NCBI GenBank assembly: GCA_015179125.1
Contig: WHVA01000378.1
Coordinates: 50,314-114,313 of the forward strand
Origin: Gautieria morchelliformis
Lineage: Eukaryota; Basidiomycota; Agaricomycetes; Gomphales; Gomphaceae
Length of the DNA: 64,000 bases
Reading direction: 5' to 3'
A program made the translations under genes and the position numbers. Below are positions 45,860 through 55,379 of the stretch, in pieces. The notes below the pieces were generated by a model that worked only from the letters and a program-made list of their open reading frames with translations, did no database searches and was not told the origin of the DNA. Position 1 is the stretch's first letter, and each line of letters opens with the position of its first letter.

Positions 45860-46254
45860 GACCCTTGCCTTGCCCTTCTCAAATTGCCCATCTGGTTGTG
45901 TTTTTACCGCGTATACCCATGGATAACTGATGGCTGTTTGATTGGGTGGTAACTCTGTTATTTCCCATGTTCCTAGTTTCAGTGCTGATCCATTTCAATT
46001 TTCATTGCTTCTTCCCAGATTGGCGCATCATTATGTGATACAGCTGCCCTGTAATTCTTGGACTCCGTGATGATTTCATGGGTTACATAAGCTTGCTCGC
46101 CGCTATTCAGTTTCTGGTAATCTGGCCTCTGGGTGACATGCGTGCTCTGTTGAATCTGTGGAGCTGGTGCTTGTTCAGGTGGATCAGGAACAGGTGATGG
46201 CTGCGGTGATGATGTGTGTGGGGTAGATGGGGTCGGTTCTGGTTCTGGTGCACA

Positions 46255-47583
46255 CTAGTGTGGTGACTGCTGCAGTGCAGTGTCATCATTGTCCTTGTCA
46301 TTGTCTGGGACAGTGTGGAGTTTATTATTGTTTTTGTTGAATGTTATGTTTCTTGAGATCTGAATGTGCTTTGAGGCTCTATTGTAATATTTCCAAGCCT
46401 TTGCATGCTCAGCTATTCCAATGAATGTGTGCTCCTCTGCTTTCGGATCAAGTTTATCCCAGCGTTGATCTGGCACCATGAATCAGCAGTTTGTCCCGAA
46501 TTCTTCTAGATGCGCTATATTTGGTTTTGTGGCAAATAGCACCTGAAACAGTGTTGTATTGTCACCAAGCGCTCATGTGGGTGACCTATTTTTGATGTAA
46601 CACACATAAGCCATGGCCTTGGGGACAAAGTATTTTTGGCAGGTCTTGGTGAATATCATTGCCTGTGCATGCTTGAGTAAGGTATGGTTGAGCTGCTCAG
46701 CAATCCCATTTTGGGCTGGGGAGTATGGAGCTGTAGTTTCCATGATGATTCCATACTTGGAACAAAAATCCTTGAAATTCTTATTGATATATTCCCCACC
46801 ATTATCTGAGTGAAACTGCTTGAGCTTCTGACCTGTTTGGGTCTCAAGGAATGCCTTGTACATTTCAAAGTGTCTGAGTGCTTCATCCTTAGCGCTCCCA
46901 AAATAAATGACTGTGTACCTAGATTTGATGTCTGTGAAAGAATAGAAGTACCTTTCACATGACAGTCCCATAGTCTGGGCAGGCCCTCATACATCAGATA
47001 CTGTTAGATCACTGACCTGATCAACAGCGTCCTTGGTTCTTTTGGGGAATGGCTCTATGTGCCGCTTGCCCTGTATGCATGCCTTGCATTGACTTGGCTC
47101 CTTCGATTCATTGATTTTGAGTCCAGTAACTAGATTATTGTTTTTCAGCATTTTAATAGAATTAGTATTGATGTGACCAAGTATCTCATGCCATTTATCC
47201 CATGACCGTCCCTTTGCCACTGCGGCAAAGTCCTGTGCCTCGATTGATTGAGTACCTCATGCCTTCATGCAGAACAGCCGCCCGCACCTCTGTCCCTGGG
47301 CAAAAATAACTCCGGCTCGCATTTTGAATTCGACGCCAGTGCCTGTGAAAGTTGCCATATTACCCTTATCAGTTAAATGCCCAACACTGATAATATTCAC
47401 ATCTGGTGTGTGCTTGACATCACGTAGTTCAATTGTATCAGTCTTGGCACCAATCTTGAATTCTAGATAGACTGTGCCTTGACCTTGTGTGTGGAGTACT
47501 GCACCAGGTGAAATCCCCTCGATTTCTGACAGCTCCTTGGCATAGCTAGCAAAGTAATTTCCACTTCGAGCTATATCCATCAT
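46255..47583 (-). pseudogene. Copia element A: protease remnant and integrase
   Basis: Minus strand. The protease region reads NWLADSAAMMDIARSGNYF, where the active site expected as DSGA is DSAA, so it is probably dead. The GAG-pre-integrase and integrase follow: WDKWHEILGHINTNSIKMLK and CKACIQGKRHIEPFP (H-H-C-C zinc motif), FTDIKSRYTVIYF (first Asp), FHSDNGGEYINKNFKDFC (second Asp) and AQNGIAEQLNHTLLKHAQAM (catalytic Glu region). Beyond 46573 come DPKAEEHTFIGIAEHAKAWK and a His/Thr/Pro-rich linker to RT (46107-46301). Stops at about 47257, 46987 and 46573 break the frame. Confidence 0.9.
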
Positions 47584-47699
47584 TGCTGCTGAGTCAGCTA
47601 ACCAGTTGGATGCAGAAATAGCACTGTATGCTACTTTCTTAGATACAAATGCAAAATCCTTTTGTTCTACCTGTTTGACTGTTTCCTTGGATTTGCAGT

Positions 47700-47933
47700 C
47701 CTTTATGTAAGAGCCTTTCTTGCCGCAATTTCAGCACTTGCCCTTCATTGCCCCTGAATCATCCTTCTTGTGTCAATGACATTGTTGTGCTTTAAGCACC
47801 GTCTGCCAGGATGATCCAGCTTTCTGGGCACGGTCCTCATCTAGGACCCATGCTATTAATAGATCAGCTGTCATTCCAGCTTGGCTGGCATCAACCGCTG
47901 TGATTAATGCTGACCAAGAGTTTGGTAATGACA
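47700..47933 (-). pseudogene. Copia element A: gag 3' part with zinc knuckle
   Basis: Minus strand, continuing from 51375-51800 after removal of hAT-2. It reads LPNSWSALITAVDASQAGMT and LLIAWVLDEDRAQKAG, typical of the Copia gag UBN2 region. A damaged CCHC knuckle follows (CGKKGSYIKDC, with the first Cys region carrying a stop near 47732). The frame at the hAT-2 insertion point rejoins FLNMTSLPNSWSAL exactly. Confidence 0.82.
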
Positions 47934-48119
47934 CAGGGCTGTCCATGAGTCCAGGTTTCTACAGGTGACTAGTAGTTCAACCTGCAATTTTAACCTGCAG
48001 ATCCAACTCCCACAAGTCCAGGTGACCGGGCGGTTAAAAACCTGGCAAGTCCAGGTTTGGTTTTTGGAATGCCACAGGTGACTCATGAACCTGCCCAGAG
48101 TATTCCAGGGATGGTCACG

Positions 48120-48620
48120 TGACCACCCTGAATGCCACCACCACCCCCATGCACCAGCTCCCACCACGGCACGCGATGCCACCCCCACTCCCACACTCCC
48201 ATGCACCACCACCACCTCCAGCACTACCAACGCACGTGCACACATGTGGGAGCCACCCCCACATGCGCCCAAGCAGACACGTGCCCCGCCCCACTCTAAC
48301 ACTAGGGTGGTGCATGTGTCTGCGTGGTATGGCACGTGTGGTGGTGGCGAGTGGGGTGGGGCACGTGTACACACCCGTGCCCTCATGTGCAGGCGTGGTG
48401 GCCACCACTGCATGTGCCCCGCCCCACTCTCACACTGGGGTGGTGCACATGTCTGCGTGGTATGGCACATATGCGCACGAGGTGGTGCATGTGGTGGTGG
48501 CAAGTGGGGTGGGGTGCATATACGCATGTGTGCCCTTGTGCGCAGGTGTGGCAGCCACCACTGCACGCACTTGGGTATGAGGGCGCATGTGGGCAGGGGA
48601 CAAGGATGGGGACGGGGACT
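48120..48620. repeat. GT/CAC-rich duplicated block
   Basis: Strand-biased, low-complexity sequence full of cacgtg, ggtgg and ccacc words. A unit starting gtgccccgccccactct at 48281 is repeated at 48414, with the second copy slightly longer. The first 150 bases are roughly the reverse complement of the rest. Long open frames here are artefacts of the composition. Confidence 0.75.
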
Positions 48621-48853
48621 GACGGGAGCATGGCCAGGACCTGAAACACAGGAAAAAAACCATGAACTGGTAGAGAACTCCCAGATGTCAGGTGATCTGT
48701 GAGTATGCCTGTTCCTCTACACCAATGGTGCAGTGTTGCTGCCCACTGATTGACCTATATAGGGCCATCAGTAGTTGTGCAGACTCGCGAGTCCGAACAG
48801 ACCATGTTACTCGCTGTCTGCTCATATTATCTGTGCCCAGCCAGGGACCTGGG

Positions 48854-50070
48854 TGTCAAGATTGGTTTTTAGGCGTTAATATCGTGTATTAGTGAACACA
48901 GTGAATGCCCAAATAACTGGGCGAATAAGTATACCGTTCGGCGAATAGGTGAACCAATAAATGTTCACAAGATAAGAGGGCTGCCCAAGCGGAGCTCGCC
49001 CTATCTACAGTCATAGTGAAATAGCCCATGGCACTTGACGATGTAACGTACAAGGTGTCACGGAAGGGTTGTCTAAGTAGCGACAATCCCTTCGCCGTCA
49101 GCGCAGGAAATGGTTTGAAGGCTAAGGTAATGACGATGAAGTATAGGAACTCACCAGTGATGCCTACATCCTCTTCTGGTCGAAGATAGAAATCTCCAGG
49201 AGAAGGCTCAAGACGATGATCACAGCGAGGTCAAGTTTGCACAAGATGGACGACGTATGATAATTGAACTGAGGAATGTACATGCGAATGCAAACTACTT
49301 ATATCAAATTCTCGTAAGGTATCAGTGAATAGGAAAGAGGCCATTGTGAGTCAGGGTTGGATAGGGGTGCGCAGTCATGATACTAAGTAGATGGAATAAA
49401 CATACAATAGAGTGAGGGAAGAGTGCGATCATGAAATGACGGAGAGTAAAGGTGGCGAAGGCACCTATGTATGAAATCATGTCTTGGGGCCCACATATAC
49501 ACTGCCCTGCACGGATTCTTCGTCTACTGGGTTGACCCCACACGACCTACGGGTAGGACGTCCCACGAACGCACCCTGCTCATATGAACACCAAAAGGGG
49601 GTTGGATCGAGAAGCTGATGGAGCTACTGACGAGTCATCATGCCAGGTAGGGATGTCGATCGTGAGTTGATGGTTTGCCTGCTGGCGAATGATGTGAGCA
49701 GCGAATGGCTGTTCAGCGAAATGCGAGGAAGGGCAAACGGAGATGACATAGGGGAGAAGTGGTTGAAGTGGAGGGCAAAGCCAAGTGAACACGGGGGAGG
49801 AGTGGTGAAAGGGGAAATGGGGATAACAAGGTCCAGGAAATACACAAGTCATGGCAGTGCGATCATAGGAACACCATCGAAAGAGGGTTGAGCAGAGGAG
49901 GTGATAGGCCCAGCGATGACTGCCAAGTCAGTCCAAGGACGTCAATTGTGCTTTGACGGCATGGCTATGGTAAATGGCGCGAACAGCGAGGATCGGTTGC
50001 CGAACACGAAGGTGGAGTGAGAAATGGGAGAACAGAGCATCTGAGTATGGGAAATAAATGCATCATGACA
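48854..50070 (-). mobile_element. Solo LTR (family 1, 1217 bp)
   Basis: Reverse-orientation copy of the LTR at 24562-25834, from tgtcaagattggttttt to gcatcatgaca, flanked by a perfect 5-bp duplication, ctggg, at 48849-48853 and 50071-50075. It lies inside hAT copy 2. Confidence 0.9.
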
Positions 50071-50208
50071 CTGGGACATGTCTTTCCATGGAGGAGGGCC
50101 GTCTCCGCCAGAGGAGACATGCACTCGCACAGGGTGAGTCAGGGTGAGTCAGCTGGGGATAATCTGGCGAGTCACCTTGAGTCACCTGCAGGTTTAACCT
50201 GCGGGTCT

Positions 50209-51267
50209 TGTTGTGACAAACGCAATTATTTCACTTCAAATCATTTATATATAAAAAGAAACTAATAAAGAAAGAAAAGAAAAACAAAAGAAACAGAAAT
50301 TATATTCATGATAGACGTCGGCGCAGACGACGATCACACGAAATTTATGTCATGCTATATTACTCATAGATCGGGCGATATACAGGAGTTCGAGCATCGA
50401 CCACGTGCGGTCGATCAGGGATGGCGCGCCTATTGAGTGATGGCATCAGCCATGACGTCGACAGGCGCCAGGCCATAGCCACCGAGGGGTGCGGGCACCA
50501 AACGCCGCAGAGAATAATAGACTGCGCAGGGGTACAGGATGCTGTGGAGTGACCTGAGAAAGTCACCTGCAGTGTACATACTCAATCAGCTGCCTTCACA
50601 AGAAGGGCACAGAAACAGCGGCCCCATCTCCAAACCCAGCATATATGCTGGGCAGGGTAAACTCAGATCCTTTTTCTATTTGAATCCCATGACACGTCTG
50701 ACTGATTACTATCTTAACACCATGTGGACAGGGGCTTTGTATACTAGGTACAGATCTCTATTCCAAGGCCCAGACAATCCTAACACCATCCCCATCACCC
50801 CATGACTTTATGACTATAAATTAGTCACCCCTTAGTTACAAAGTAGTTTTTCGACCCATCCATCCAATATCTTGAACACTAGTAGTTACTATCAATATAG
50901 TATAAATAGCTAGTACAAATGTATGAACGAAATCATCCAGAATCGATTATTCTGCCTCCTGAAATTACTGTAGTCTTGTTTGATAGCTACAGAGCTCAGA
51001 TCTTGATAGTTTATTCCAAATCTTCGTTGAGAGTCTACTATCACTGTTTACTCTATACTACCTTAAAAGCGAACACTTTTGATTTGACTATCCCTTGGAT
51101 CGACACCACTTTTCTGTCGATGCGGTCACGTGACCCTCATTCATCAGTGCTGGACGCGCCTCGAAGGGCTTAGTCAGCACATAGAAGAGAGGCGAACACA
51201 GTGATTTCAATCACTGAGCAATAGATTTCACTCGTTAAAAGGCACTAATTGATACCTTAATCTAAAA
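50209..51267. mobile_element. 1.06-kb insertion in hAT copy 2, possible solo LTR
   Basis: Absent from hAT copy 1, where cctgcgggtc runs directly into caagtcaacctgcag. It is bounded by ggtct at 50204-50208 and 51268-51272. It begins tgttgtgac, LTR-like, but ends ttaatctaaaa rather than CA, so its class is unsure. It contains TCACGTGA at 51126. Confidence 0.65.
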
Positions 51268-51374
51268 GGTCTGAGTCAACTTGCAGGAAAACTCAGGTCA
51301 AGTCCAGGTTCTGCTCCTGGAAGCTTGAAAACCTGCGAGTCCAGAACCTGCAGGTTGACTCATAGACAGCCCTG

Positions 51375-51800
51375 CAATGATGTCATGTTCAAGAACTCCA
51401 TATCACTGATGTAATCCCCCCATGTGTTCAGTTCCTGTTGGATGCTGTGGAGGTACATGTTCCTCCATATTAGTGCTGTCCTCAGCAAGTGTCCTGAAGA
51501 AGTCTTGTCGGAGATTCACAATCCCCACGGCTTCTTTGGATTTGAATATTGCCTGTAGACTAGTCCATACTGCAAATGCAGACAGCCTTGGCAAGGCATT
51601 TGCCATCTCTGTACCTCTCTCCTGAGGTAGCTATTCAGTACATCCATAGATAGGACTGTATACTGTAATCTCCATTGTGTCCGATGTCCCTGTATGGGAC
51701 TATTAGTCCCATAGCAATATTTCTTCTGACCAGGGCCCAGGTGCCTGCTTTCCAGGGCAGGCACTGTTACTGGTGCATGGATCATTTCTCCCAGATGTTA
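51375..51800 (-). pseudogene. Copia element A: gag 5' part
   Basis: Minus-strand gag upstream of the hAT-2 insertion. It reads ALPRLSAFAVWTSLQAIFKS, then VNLRQDFFRTLAEDSTNMEE, the UBN2 pattern of Copia gag. The frame shifts near 51610 and 51460. The start codon and 5' LTR are not identifiable; homology fades near 51800. Confidence 0.75.
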
Positions 51801-52150
51801 GCTCAGTTAGACGATTATATAGACCTTAGAATAATGTTTGATATAGCTATCCATTTATTCTAACACTGCTGAACCAGCGAACGGCTTCCCGAACCAGCGA
51901 ATATCTTGCCAAAATATTTGTCGCCATACTGCTTTCGCATTCGCATCATTCCTGCCAGTGCACCAGGTGTTGGGGCCCTCATCCATCATAGAACCCATAA
52001 TCTGTTAAACTCCCACTCCATGACAGACCCACATGCTTAGGATGCATTCAGATAGTGTCAGTTGCAGCCTCCGTGCAGGTTGGACTCAATGGGACTCGTA
52101 CCACTGCAGGGCAGGACAAATTAGCTTTGCTGAAGTTTTCACTACACAGT
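51801..52150. other. Unassigned stretch
   Basis: No gene or clear repeat border. The words gaaccagcgaacgg and gaaccagcgaatatc are repeated near 51872-51905. The 5' LTR of Copia A would be expected about here but is not recognisable. Confidence 0.35.
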
Positions 52151-52395
52151 TGTCATGACCCATTCATTTCTTGTATCCAGCTATCCCTGTTTTCCCTTTC
52201 ACCACCACTCTTCCATGTTCACTCGGCTTCGCTCCATTCACTCTTTGCTCCATTCACTATTCACCACATTCGCCAAATGTCCATTCGCTACTCACATCAT
52301 TCGCCAGTAGCCATGCCATCAAACACGATCGACATCCTTTACCTGGATTGATGGTTCGTCACCGGTCCTATCATGAATTGCAAGGAGGTGCAGGC
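52151..52395 (+). repeat. LTR family 1 fragment
   Basis: Starts tgtcatgacccattcatttc and follows the LTR at 24562, then breaks off just before a second LTR start at 52396. It seems to be a truncated copy. Confidence 0.75.
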
Positions 52396-53084
52396 TGTCA
52401 TGACTCATTTATTTCTTGTACCCAGCTATCCCTGTTTTCCCTTTCACCACTCTTCCATGTTCGCTCGTCTTTGCTCCATTCACTCCTTGCTCCATTCGCT
52501 ATTCGCCACATTCACCATATGACCATTCCCTACTTGTATCATTCGCCAGCAGGCACACCATCAAACACGATCAACATCCTTTACCCGGATTGATGGTTCA
52601 TCACTGGTCCCAACATCTTCTCAACTCAACCCCCTTTGGGTGTTCCTATGGCCAGAATGCATTTGCAGGGCATCCTACCTGTAGGTCATGTGGGATCAAC
52701 CCAGCAGATGAAGAGTCCGTGCAGGGTGGTGTATATGCAGGTCCCAAGGTGTGCTTTCGTACATAGGGGCCTTTGCCCTCTTTCCTCTCCGTCGTTTCAT
52801 GTTCGCACCCCTCTTCCTTTCTATTGTATTCTATTACATCTATTATGTATACTGACCGCGCACCCCTATCCAACCCTGACTCCAGATGGCCTCTTTTCTA
52901 TTCACTAGCACCATATGAGCATTCAGTATAAGTAGTCTACATTCGCATGTATATTCTCCAGTTTAATTATCATACGTCCATCTTGTGCAAACTTGACCTC
53001 GCTGTGACTATCGTCTTAAGCCTTCCCCTGTAGATTTCCATCTTCGACCAGAAGAAGACTTAGGCATCACTGGTGAGTTCTCAT

Positions 53085-54792
53085 TAGGGATGCATACCGT
53101 GCCGTACATCCACGGCTGTACGGTGCTGTATTACGGCCACGACACCCATACCGTCGAGGGTCTGTGCTCTGTGCCGACGGTACAGTATACGGTACGGTTT
53201 GATGCCGTATGATGCCGTATTTGTATGGCCGTATACAGTATGTACGGCGATATACGGCATGCACTACTGTTTCAATTTCAGCTCTATTTCAGCTTCAGCT
53301 CCTCGATGTCGTCTCCTACTCAAGTGCCAAGTGAGTCCACCATCCACACCTACCAAGTGTACTATGTACTATTTCGCATACTCACATCACTACACAGAAC
53401 CCAAGCGAGCAAACCGAGGGAAAAATATGGCAGCATCGATTGAAAAGGAAGGGCTGGATGAAGATGGCCGTCCTACGAAACACCTGAATCTGCATCGTCA
53501 GCAGAAGCGCAAATGCAAGCAACCCAAGAAGACCATGCAAGAAGAGGTTGAGGACGAGGATGATGATGAAGATCGTGACTTCTCAGACTCGAGCTCTGGT
53601 GATGTATTAAGCTCAGAATCCGAGTCAAATGTGTCTGACAATACGATTCCAAATCACGAAGTGCGTTTCTCGTTACATCTACCTATTCCCTACTCACCTG
53701 CTCCACCTAGATTGCTGACATGCTCCCATCAAAAACGGCCCCCAGTACCAAACGAACCAAATCGGCAACGCGCGCACAACAGATCAAGTCCAGTTTGGCC
53801 TCCTCGAAGGCTAAATCCGCGATGCATGCAAAAAAAAAATTGCGCAGTATCAAGTATGGTCTCATTGATGCGCACACCAAACTTAGCGACTATTATCATA
53901 AGTACGACGAATCACCCTTCTATACTTGGGCAGCATGTGCGTCGCCATTTTGATCATAATACGTGGTTCTACTGACAACGGTCTAGTACTTGATCCTCCC
54001 ATCTCTTATGAAGGGATAGAGCTTGATTATGCAGGCGACGAGTCGCTTTCTGAACATCTCGAATCATCAAAAAAAAATCTGTATGAATACTATGAGGCCC
54101 ATTATGTGGGCAAACACTCTGTGTCTTCGCAAGTGACTGATCCTGTGCCTGGTCCATCAGCTGAAGCTTCAGCCCCTCCTCACTCCCCTCCAAAGAATTT
54201 TACATCACACTTTCAGTGGAAGGCCAAGGCAGCGATCCATGAACTCGATGAATTCTTCAAGCTTCCTCAAGAGGATTTCGAGGCTTGCAATCCAATCCAT
54301 TGGTGGATGGGTCGCCGTGCTCAATTCCCCAACTTGTTTTTGCTTGCTCAGGACATTCTCTGTATCCCCAGTTGCGTACTATGCTGTTATTGGAGTTTTT
54401 AGGGCTGACATTGTGACTATACTAGGATCTGCCGTCACCGTTGAGCGAGTTTTCTCAGGAGGTCGTGACACAATCTCATTGCGACGTGCAAGGCTTCAGC
54501 CTGAAACCATCAAAGTTTTAATGCTCAGCAAAAAAAAGCTTCATCTTGAACGCGCTCAGGGCAGAGCTGCAGTACGTCGTTAAAATACCATGATTAGATC
54601 TTGTATCTACATTTACAATGCTATAATACAACCGTCAACCGTAATACGGACGGTACGGTACTGTACGGTACCTGTACCGTACCGTCGGAGGGAGGAGGTC
54701 TCGATCATATGGACGGCATACGGTCTGCCGTATCCGTCAACTTGCCGTACATTATATGGCCATGGCCGTAATACGGACGGTGTGCATCCCTA
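53085..54792 (+). mobile_element. hAT element with residual gene (1708 bp)
   Basis: Inverted ends tagggatgcataccgt and acggtgtgcatccctag, with a perfect 8-bp duplication gttctcat at 53077-53084 and 54793-54800. About 150 bp at each end are dense in tacgg/ccgta words, likely transposase-binding sites. It contains a spliced gene with a hAT dimerisation domain but no complete transposase, so it probably arose by internal deletion. Confidence 0.92.
53306..54583 (+). CDS. hAT-derived protein with C-terminal dimerisation domain (five exons)
   Basis: A complete in-frame model of 351 codons: exons 53306-53330, 53398-53660, 53711-53936, 53987-54370 and 54426-54583, each intron GT..AG and 49-67 bp. 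The N terminus is basic (MSSPTQVPKPKRANRGKN), followed by a Lys-rich patch and an acidic run (EEVEDEDDDEDRDFSDSSS). The middle matches the late part of hAT transposases (HTKLSDYYHKYDESPFYTW, SYEGIELDYAGDESLSEHLE, YEYYEAHY). The C terminus is the hAT dimerisation region: DEFFKLPQEDFEACNPIHWW, then LFLLAQDILCIP, VTVERVFSGGRDTISLRRAR and LMLSKKK. The BED zinc finger and most of the RNase H-like catalytic core are absent. It cannot transpose alone but could dimerise with full-length hAT transposase. The open frame and clean splice sites suggest it is young or selected. Confidence 0.82.
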
Positions 54793-54990
54793 GTTCTCAT
54801 ACTTCATCTTTGTTACCTTAGCCTTCGAGTTATTTTCTGTGCTGTCAGTGAAGGGCTCCAAAGGAGTGCCTTCACCGGCAAAAGGATTGTTTCTACTTAG
54901 ACAACCTTTCCGTGACACCTTGCATGTTACATCATCAAGTGACATGGGCTATTTAGCTATGACACCCATGTGCAATGTTAACCCTAAATA

Positions 54991-55021
54991 ACCCGGTGCG
55001 AAGCACGGGTCTATTGGCTAG
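54991..55021 (+). mobile_element. Helitron-type 3' terminus
   Basis: A hairpin (acccggtgc gaa gcacgggt, 54991-55010, one bulged base) is followed by a 7-base spacer and ctag at 55018-55021, then T. A short hairpin followed by CTRR, inserted 5' of T, is the classical Helitron 3' end. The 5' TC end and any Rep/helicase gene are not visible, so this is probably a non-autonomous or truncated element. LTR sequence breaks off just upstream. Confidence 0.65.
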
Positions 55022-55379
55022 TTATAGAAAAGAAGAGGGTGAAAGTATATGGTAATTCTATTTCTGTCCTTCCCTGAGTGGCCACTCTGCTGACGAGAAT
55101 GCCTCTTTGTATTTTTACACGTCTTCTTATTTTTTCTACCAACTTTTAATATACAGTTTTCCACTGTCATCTGAAACAGCAAAAATGGATTCATCACTCA
55201 TTGTCCCCTGTGCTGTCCTAAATTCTTCAAAAAATCGGAGTATATCGTAGCATCATATTTTACTGTTGGCTATAGTTCTAATCTATCAAATTATAACTGA
55301 GGAATGTAACAAATGTGAGTCCCAGTCATGAGGGGACTTGGAGCTCAAAATGGATATCTGAATCACCCGTGGGAAATCA

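Larger units (their letters stand above)
47934..51374. mobile_element. hAT element, copy 2 (3441 bp, loaded with insertions)
   Basis: Ends cagggctgtccatgagtc and gactcatagacagccctg match copy 1 at 36254-36913. Flanking octamers taatgaca (47926-47933) and caatgatg (51375-51382) differ only by transitions and fit an old 8-bp duplication. The body contains a GT/CAC-rich block (48120-48620), a solo LTR (48854-50070) and a further 1.06-kb insertion (50209-51267). Without the latter two, it has no coding capacity. Confidence 0.85.
52396..54963 (+). mobile_element. LTR family 1 copy, interrupted by hAT and truncated
   Basis: Starts tgtcatgactcatttatttc and matches the LTR at 24562 up to the sequence before 25680. 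It is interrupted at 53085-54792 by a hAT element and lacks the last about 150 bp. It breaks off at about 54963, just before a Helitron-type terminus. Confidence 0.85.

Noticed and set aside
48085..48702. Long open frames on both strands in the CAC/GTG block
   Set aside because: Low-complexity sequence lacks stops in several frames at once; no domain.
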